Positions 6,487-10,000 of a DNA stretch of 10,000 nucleotides are shown here, piece by piece. Numbering within the stretch: position 1 is the stretch's first letter; each line of letters opens with the position of its first letter. The notes below the pieces were generated by a model. The model saw only the letters and a list, made by a program, of their open reading frames with translations, was not told the origin of the DNA and ran no database searches. The stretch comes from Rheinheimera sp. (GTDB lineage Bacteria; Pseudomonadota; Gammaproteobacteria; Enterobacterales; Alteromonadaceae): assembly GCF_020217005.1 (NCBI RefSeq), contig NZ_JAIWOI010000163.1:1-10000 (forward strand), read 5' to 3'. Made by a program: the position numbers and the translations under genes.

Positions 6487-6575
6487 TTTTCAGCTGTAAC
6501 GGGTCAGACTACCTGAATCATCTTTCTATTCTCCCAAGAAGTAAACTTTGCCGGCCTTATGGTCGGCTTTCTTTT
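6487..6575 (+). ncRNA. Candidate small regulatory RNA, about 89 nt
   Basis: A promoter (6452-6480) and an intrinsic terminator (6550-6575) bracket a short non-coding stretch on the plus strand, opposite to both flanking genes. TTCAG (6489-6493) can pair with CTGAA (6513-6517) as a 5' stem. It is followed by a single-stranded pyrimidine-rich stretch (6521-6535) ending in TTCTCCC, which could pair with Shine-Dalgarno sequences. The 3' hairpin plus U-rich tail is the form typical of Hfq-bound sRNAs. I do not recognise it as Spot 42, RyhB, Qrr, GcvB or CsrB type. The start site is inferred. Confidence 0.4.
6550..6575 (+). terminator. Intrinsic terminator in the deoC upstream gap
   Basis: GCCGGCC (6550-6556) pairs with GGTCGGC (6561-6567), seven pairs with one G-U, around the tetraloop TTAT, and is followed by TTTCTTTT. 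The T-run lies only on the plus strand. As no plus-strand protein gene ends here, the element suggests an unannotated transcript. Confidence 0.75.
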
Positions 6576-6664
6576 GTCACCTGAGAATAAATCCCCCAGA
6601 TACAGACGCGGGGCTGATCGGGGAGAAATGTTTAGATTTTATGTAAAACTGGACAAAGTCAAAG

Positions 6665-7420
6665 TTATAACTGCATCCAATGCTGGTTTTGCTTTAGCCA
6701 AAGCCTGGCTTTGGCTGCGTCTGAATTAAATTCTGCAACTAATGCCCAAAAATTTTTACTGTGATTCATGTGCACCAGATGTGCCAATTCGTGCACTACA
6801 ACATAACGGGCTACCCAGGCTGGTGCCATTAAAAGACGCCAGTTAAAACTCAACAAGCCCGATGAATCGCAACTGCCCCACTTTGCTTTAAAGTTACACA
6901 CCCGCACCTGTCTGCTTTGCAGGGACATGCGCTGCTGCTCATGCAATACTTGCTGCGAAAACCACAGCTGCGCCTGTTGCATATAAAAGCCTGTTACCAG
7001 CTTCTCTATCCATTTATGCTGACTATCCATTTTATTTCGGTGCGATAGCTGCAACCACAAGCAATCACCATCCAGACTAAATTGATTCACCGAGTCCTGT
7101 ACAATTTTCAGCTGCAATTTGTCGTCAAAAAATGGAATTTGCCCTTGTTCCAGCCAACCTGCTTCGGTCTGCTGTTGCTGCTGAAGATGTTTATCTATCC
7201 AGTGTTTTTTTTGCATAATAAGTTGCTGAATCAATTTCAGGTCGCAGCCGGCAGGAGCGCACACCCATAGCTGTCCAGACTGAATTTTCAGCTGAATACT
7301 ACGCCTTTTGGCGGAAAATTTTAGTTGATAGGCGGGTAACTCAGAGTTCACAACATCAGACTCATCAGGGCAAAGGCATAGCTTAAAGTTTGTCGCCAGA
7401 GGGAGCAAGCAGCTGTTCAC
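6665..7420 (-). CDS. YgjP-like (DUF45) zinc metallopeptidase
   Basis: This protein is of the YgjP/DUF45 group, often annotated as M48-family metallopeptidase. Near the C-terminus it has the zinc motif HELAH (residues 210-214 counted from the GTG at 7420) with a third ligand probably H220, in the family pattern H-E-L-A-H-x5-H-S-x2-F-W. Upstream is the conserved [22 protein letters not shown] (about 185-205), and at the start [19 protein letters not shown], the usual beginning of the fold. It is cytosolic, with no signal peptide or membrane segment; the substrate is unknown. The start is uncertain. The GTG at 7420 has GAGG directly abutting it, which is too close, and gives 23 residues with no family match. 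A second GTG at 7351 begins just before the conserved fold and may be the real start (228 residues). It is divergent from xthA, 68 bp apart. Confidence 0.85.
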   Translation of the reverse strand: MNSCLLPLATNFKLCLCPDESDVVNSELPAYQLKFSAKRRSIQLKIQSGQLWVCAPAGCDLKLIQQLIMQKKHWIDKHLQQQQQTEAGWLEQGQIPFFDDKLQLKIVQDSVNQFSLDGDCLWLQLSHRNKMDSQHKWIEKLVTGFYMQQAQLWFSQQVLHEQQRMSLQSRQVRVCNFKAKWGSCDSSGLLSFNWRLLMAPAWVARYVVVHELAHLVHMNHSKNFWALVAEFNSDAAKARLWLKQNQHWMQL

Positions 7421-7445
7421 CCTCGAGCAGACAAAATGCTAGTAT
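7416..7445 (+). promoter_or_regulatory. Putative extended -10 promoter of xthA
   Basis: TGCTAGTAT (7437-7445) carries the extended -10 TG and the hexamer TAGTAT (7440-7445). A TTCACC (7416-7421) lies 18 bp upstream as a partial -35 and overlaps the possible GTG start of the divergent metalloprotease gene. The predicted start near 7452 leaves a leader of about 37 bases. Confidence 0.45.
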
Positions 7446-7488
7446 GCAACTCAGACGTTTTTACTCTCATCCGGATCAGAGACTCAGC

Positions 7489-8301
7489 ATGAAAATAATT
7501 TCATTTAACATAAATGGTTTACGCGCCCGACCACATCAAATCGAAGCTTTACTGGCTAAACATTCTCCTGATTTTGTCGGTTTACAGGAAATTAAAGTGC
7601 ATGATGATGAATTCCCGCTCGAAGAGATGCAGAAATTCGGTTACCACTTGTATTACTTTGGACAAAAAGGTCATTACGGCGTGGCCATTCTCAGTAAAAA
7701 GCCAGCTCAGTCTATGCTTTATGGCTTCCCAACTGACGCGCCAGATGCTCAACGTCGTATGTTAATTGGTACTTTTGCATTGGATAGTGGTAAAACTCTG
7801 ACTTTATTAAACGGTTACTTCCCACAAGGCGAAAACCGCAGCCACGAAACCAAATTCCCGGCGAAACAAAAGTTTTACGCCGACTTGCAACAGTATTTAA
7901 TTGAGCATCATAGCCCGGATGATTATGTCGCAGTGATAGGTGATATCAATATTTCTCCGGAAGATCTGGATATAGGTATAGGCGAAGCCAACGCCAAACG
8001 TTGGTTAAAAGAAGGCAAGTGTTCCTTTTTACCAGAGGAGCGGCAGATGTTGGCCACATTAAAAGGTTGGGGCCTGATCGATACTTTCCGCGCGTTGCAT
8101 CCACTGGCTACAGAAAAATACAGCTGGTTCGACTACCGTTCTAAAGGTTTTGATGACAACAGAGGTCTGCGAATTGATGTTGTTATGGCCACTGCTCCTT
8201 TGGCAGCTTTGTGCACAGAAAGCGATATCGATTATGAGCTGCGTGGCCTGGATCGACCTTCTGATCATGCGCCTGTCTGGTCAAATTTCGATTTAAGTTA
8301 A
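7489..8301 (+). CDS. xthA: Exodeoxyribonuclease III, XthA type
   Basis: XthA is the main AP endonuclease and 3' to 5' exonuclease of base-excision repair; it cleaves 5' of abasic sites and clears blocked 3' ends. The 270 residues match the E. coli length (268). Catalytic residues are in place: N7 ([10 protein letters not shown]), E34 ([13 protein letters not shown]), Y110 ([10 protein letters not shown]), D152 and N154 ([13 protein letters not shown]), D230 (RIDVVMAT), and D259 with H260 (SDHAPVW). These correspond one position later to E. coli Y109, D151, N153, D229, D258 and H259. The ATG at 7489 gives the family start [14 protein letters not shown]; the frame is open upstream to 7390 without similarity. 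The ribosome site is weak (GAG at 7480-7482). A CbiM-like permease gene follows 4 bp after the stop, so the two are probably co-transcribed. Confidence 0.96.
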   Translation: MKIISFNINGLRARPHQIEALLAKHSPDFVGLQEIKVHDDEFPLEEMQKFGYHLYYFGQKGHYGVAILSKKPAQSMLYGFPTDAPDAQRRMLIGTFALDSGKTLTLLNGYFPQGENRSHETKFPAKQKFYADLQQYLIEHHSPDDYVAVIGDINISPEDLDIGIGEANAKRWLKEGKCSFLPEERQMLATLKGWGLIDTFRALHPLATEKYSWFDYRSKGFDDNRGLRIDVVMATAPLAALCTESDIDYELRGLDRPSDHAPVWSNFDLS

Positions 8302-8305
8302 GCTG

Positions 8306-8926
8306 ATGCTCGCCGCATTTTGTCTGCTGTTGCTAGCGGCATTGTTGTTTAATGCGAATTTCTGGGACGAAATTCGCAGCAAAGCTGTTCCCTGGCCTGT
8401 AGCTGGTGCCAGTGTTTGCATATTGGCATTGCTATGGCAAACAAATGCGACCGTGCTGGACGCACTTTCCATTCATTTTTTGGCTCTGACCAGTCTGGTG
8501 TTAGTATTCGGTCTGCGTTTAAGTGCTTTACTTTTTGTTTTAGTGATGGCGCTGCAATGGCTAATGTCAGAAAAAGCTTTAGAGCAACTGCTGTGGACTC
8601 TGCTTAGTGGCTGGTTAGTGCTTGGATTAAACTACTTCGTTTATTTGCTGTGTTTTCATTATCTTCAGCGGCAATTGTTTGTTTATCTGTTTGTCGCAGC
8701 CTTTTTAAACAGTGCTCTGGGTCTGGTGGTATTTATGTTATTGCAAGCCTGGATCCAAGCCGAACACTATAGCTCGCATCAGTTGTATGAAGGATACCTG
8801 ATATTTATACCGCTGGCAGCTCTACCCGAAGCCTTGCTTAACGGCATGGCAATGACCTTGCTGGTGGTTTATAAACCAGAATGGGTCTACACCTTTTACC
8901 AACGAATTTATTTGTCCGGTAAATAA
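8306..8926 (+). CDS. CbiM-like (ECF transporter S-component family) membrane protein
   Basis: This is a hydrophobic protein of 206 residues with about six to seven membrane spans: near residues 2-16, 31-46, 52-69, 71-88, 95-119, 124-150 and 164-190. Family signs are SIHFLALTSLVLVFG (55-69), like the S-x-H-x-x-G segment of CbiM/NikM, and the C-terminal PEALLNGMAMTLLVVYKPEWVYTF (174-197), a strong match to the CbiM ending. CbiM and NikM take up cobalt or nickel with CbiQ and CbiO, but neither partner is nearby. The N-terminal Met-His-Ile metal loop of CbiM is absent, although H57 is kept. The substrate is therefore unknown and a role in metal uptake is doubtful. The start is the first ATG after xthA, 4 bp past its stop, with no strong Shine-Dalgarno; translational coupling is likely. 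Confidence 0.7.
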   Translation: MLAAFCLLLLAALLFNANFWDEIRSKAVPWPVAGASVCILALLWQTNATVLDALSIHFLALTSLVLVFGLRLSALLFVLVMALQWLMSEKALEQLLWTLLSGWLVLGLNYFVYLLCFHYLQRQLFVYLFVAAFLNSALGLVVFMLLQAWIQAEHYSSHQLYEGYLIFIPLAALPEALLNGMAMTLLVVYKPEWVYTFYQRIYLSGK

Positions 8927-8973
8927 AGTATTCAAAGTAACATCTATTGTAGGCGCAGCGAAAAGCTAAATCG

Positions 8974-8999
8974 ACTCAGGGCCTTTGATCACCCTAAGT
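8974..8999. repeat. Imperfect hairpin between convergent genes
   Basis: ACTCAGGG (8974-8981) can pair with CCCTAAGT (8992-8999), eight positions with one mismatch, around a 10-base loop containing GATC. It lies midway between two convergent genes. There is no T-run on the plus strand and only a broken one on the minus, so it is at most a weak terminator. Confidence 0.25.
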
Positions 9000-9053
9000 T
9001 CAGAAACGAAAGTGCACGATTAGTAATACCGCCGTTTTGCTCACTTAGAGCTA

Positions 9054-9497
9054 TCAAAGCCAATCGCGTAGGAAGGCTTTATCCAGCTGCCCAAACGCTT
9101 GTTTTAGTAACAATGCTAAATCCGCGTACCGCAGCTTGTGTTGAGGATTTTGGGTTTGTAACCCCTGCTCCTGCATTTTTTGCTTAATTTCACCATACCA
9201 GCTACTCAAACCAGGCGGCAATTCGGTCTGGGCTCTTTTCCCAAGCCAATACCAGCCCTGAAGCGGCATAGACAAAATACATAACATCATAGTCAGGATC
9301 AGAGGCAATTGACTCGCGCCCAACAGATTAAACTGTACCAGAGCCCCCACAGCTGCTACTGCTGGTAATGTTTTTTGGGCAAAGTTTGTCATCCGGATAA
9401 TTTTATTCTCCGGAAAAATCGCGTTTAACTCTAGTACCACAGGCCAGTCACGGCTGTACTGCAGCCCCGCTTTGAGTGTCGAAAACATAGCTGACAT
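9054..9497 (-). CDS. yfbV: YfbV (UPF0208) inner-membrane protein
   Basis: This 147-residue protein aligns by eye over its full length with E. coli YfbV. Shared segments include the N-terminal FSTLKAGLQYSRDWP, the ENKIIRMTNFAQKTLP block, LSMPLQGWYWLGKRAQTELPP and the ending LLLKQAFGQLDKAFL. Two membrane spans lie at about residues 44-61 and 65-85, with both ends probably cytosolic. In E. coli YfbV has been linked to insulating the Ter macrodomain from the rest of the chromosome; the mechanism is not settled. The ATG at 9497 is supported by AGGAG 8 bases upstream; a second ATG three codons later is less well spaced. In E. coli yfbV is divergent from ackA-pta, and the orientation here, with a long gap and a rightward promoter, fits the same arrangement. 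Confidence 0.93.
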   Translation of the reverse strand: MSAMFSTLKAGLQYSRDWPVVLELNAIFPENKIIRMTNFAQKTLPAVAAVGALVQFNLLGASQLPLILTMMLCILSMPLQGWYWLGKRAQTELPPGLSSWYGEIKQKMQEQGLQTQNPQHKLRYADLALLLKQAFGQLDKAFLRDWL

Positions 9498-9837
9498 CGC
9501 AGGTACTCCTCTTGGTGATTGCTGTACTTACCACAAGTCGTTGATTCGGAGTCTACCCCCTGCTTCAACTATCGTCCAGCTTTGACAGAAACTAAAGCAA
9601 AAAGCGCTACGGACAGGAAATATTTATTGAAATCTTGCCATTAAAAATCAAACACAAAATTCATACATAGGGGTTACAAATGTTTTACGGCAAAATTTTC
9701 GGATTCAACAAGAAAACTCGCAGTTTCCCGCCTTAGCACAATTATTTGCGAAAGCGCCAACTAAACAAATTTTGTGCCATTAGTATTTTTTAATTAATTT
9801 CAATAACTTAAATCAATTAAACATAACAACACACAAA

Positions 9838-9862
9838 GTTATCCACAGAATCTGTGGACAAC
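9838..9862. promoter_or_regulatory. Inverted pair of DnaA boxes
   Basis: TTATCCACA (9839-9847, plus strand) is the strict DnaA box. Facing it, TGTGGACAA (9853-9861) is its complement-strand partner TTGTCCACA, one mismatch from the consensus. The arms GTTATCCACAG and CTGTGGACAAC form a 25-bp near-palindrome around AAT. It sits directly right of an AT-rich tract. DnaA boxes occur in origins and in DnaA-regulated promoters. With only two boxes and no 13-mer or replication gene visible, the promoter role is more likely. Confidence 0.65.
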
Positions 9863-9917
9863 ATAAACAAAGAAAACATAGGGCCTTCACCATTTTGCTG
9901 TCAGAATCGACATCGAC

Positions 9918-9946
9918 TTATCAGCTTTTCATGACATTTTTATAGT
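9918..9946 (+). promoter_or_regulatory. Putative rightward promoter at the window edge
   Basis: TTATCA (9918-9923, four of six) and TATAGT (9941-9946, four of six) are spaced by 17 bp. Transcription would start near 9953 and run out of the window. The DnaA boxes lie about 60 bp upstream of the -35. Confidence 0.4.
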
Positions 9947-9975
9947 GAATCCTCTGAAAAAACTATTTAGCAGCT

Positions 9976-10000
9976 AAGCCAACTTGATTTTGGTTTTTTT
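9976..10000 (+). terminator. Terminator-like hairpin in the leader, at the edge
   Basis: AAGCCAA (9976-9982) can pair with TTGGTTT (9990-9996), seven pairs with one G-U, around a 7-base loop. The T-run continues to the end of the window. The stem is weak, having only two G-C pairs. It falls about 25-45 bases after the predicted start, so it could be an attenuator or the end of a very short RNA. Confidence 0.3.

Larger units (their letters stand above)
6299..6664. other. 366-bp gap between deoC and the metalloprotease gene
   Basis: No convincing protein gene is seen. The left third (6299-6420) is the deoC 5' leader, including its AGGA at 6306-6309. The middle (6452-6575) carries a plus-strand promoter, a roughly 89-nt transcript candidate and an intrinsic terminator, listed separately. 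The right part (6590-6664) holds a C/G-rich dyad: CCCCC (6594-6598) can pair with GGGG (6610-6613 or 6620-6623). It may weakly terminate the minus-strand metalloprotease gene, with only ATTTATT following on that strand. Confidence 0.6.
9498..10000. other. 503-bp non-coding region right of yfbV
   Basis: No convincing protein gene is present. The stretch next to yfbV holds its ribosome site (AGGAG in the leader near 9506-9510) and presumably its promoter, which I could not locate. From about 9780 to 9835 the sequence is very AT-rich (TTTTTTAATTAATTTCAA and so on). It is followed by a pair of inverted DnaA boxes (9838-9862), a rightward promoter candidate (9918-9946) and a terminator-like hairpin (9976-10000). 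A possible 18-codon reading frame at 9680-9736 is discussed under findings. The size and content suggest the control region of a gene starting beyond the right edge. Confidence 0.7.

Noticed and set aside
6628..6729. 33-codon frame preceded by GGGGAGAA
   Set aside because: The spacing from GGAG to the ATG is only two bases, and most of the frame is antisense to the end of the metalloprotease gene. It resembles no known peptide.
7390..7488. 33-codon upstream extension of XthA
   Set aside because: XthA proteins begin [14 protein letters not shown], exactly at the ATG at 7489. The extension covers the divergent promoter region.
9780..9870. Chromosomal replication origin
   Set aside because: Only two DnaA boxes are present, with no set of AT-rich 13-mers, no clustered GATC sites and no dnaA, dnaN, mnmG or mioC nearby.

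Overview
The window looks like a core-chromosome segment of a gammaproteobacterium, most likely an Alteromonadales or Rheinheimera-like marine or freshwater relative. The evidence is a SulA-type SOS division inhibitor under E. coli-type LexA boxes, the YchJ and YfbV families, a protein resembling the VC2046/SO_2500 family, a tRNA-Tyr close to the enterobacterial one with CCA encoded, and glutamine-rich proteins at moderate GC. No insertion sequence, phage gene, integrase or CRISPR array is visible. The genus is an inference; the class is well supported.

Layout, left to right. Positions 1-1089 (minus) hold the N-terminal part of a cyclic-di-GMP phosphodiesterase (EAL domain then CBS domains) that runs off the left edge. 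A 234-bp divergent gap with a good sigma70-type promoter leads to a Sel1/TPR-like protein (1324-1839, plus) and then sulA (1965-2435, plus), preceded by two overlapping LexA boxes. ychJ (2604-3101, plus) converges on, and overlaps by 16 bp, a small protein of unknown function (3086-3544, minus). A tRNA-Tyr gene (3656-3740) with its own stringent-type promoter precedes a large response regulator with a TPR region (3844-5532, plus), which ends in an intrinsic terminator. deoC (5564-6298, minus) follows. A 366-bp gap then holds a plausible plus-strand small RNA with promoter and intrinsic terminator. Next come a YgjP-like zinc metalloprotease (6665-7420, minus), divergent from xthA (7489-8301, plus), and a membrane protein of the CbiM-like ECF permease family (8306-8926, plus) only 4 bp behind xthA. 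yfbV (9054-9497, minus) faces them. The last 503 bp are non-coding and hold an inverted pair of DnaA boxes beside an AT-rich tract, a rightward promoter and a terminator-like hairpin at the edge.

The genes do not form one pathway. Themes are DNA damage and repair (sulA, xthA), signalling (EAL-CBS protein, TPR response regulator), nucleoside salvage (deoC) and chromosome organisation (yfbV, DnaA boxes). The most interesting points are regulatory: the double LexA site at sulA, the candidate small RNA near 6487-6575, and the DnaA-box palindrome at 9838-9862. I found no clear novel multi-gene system.
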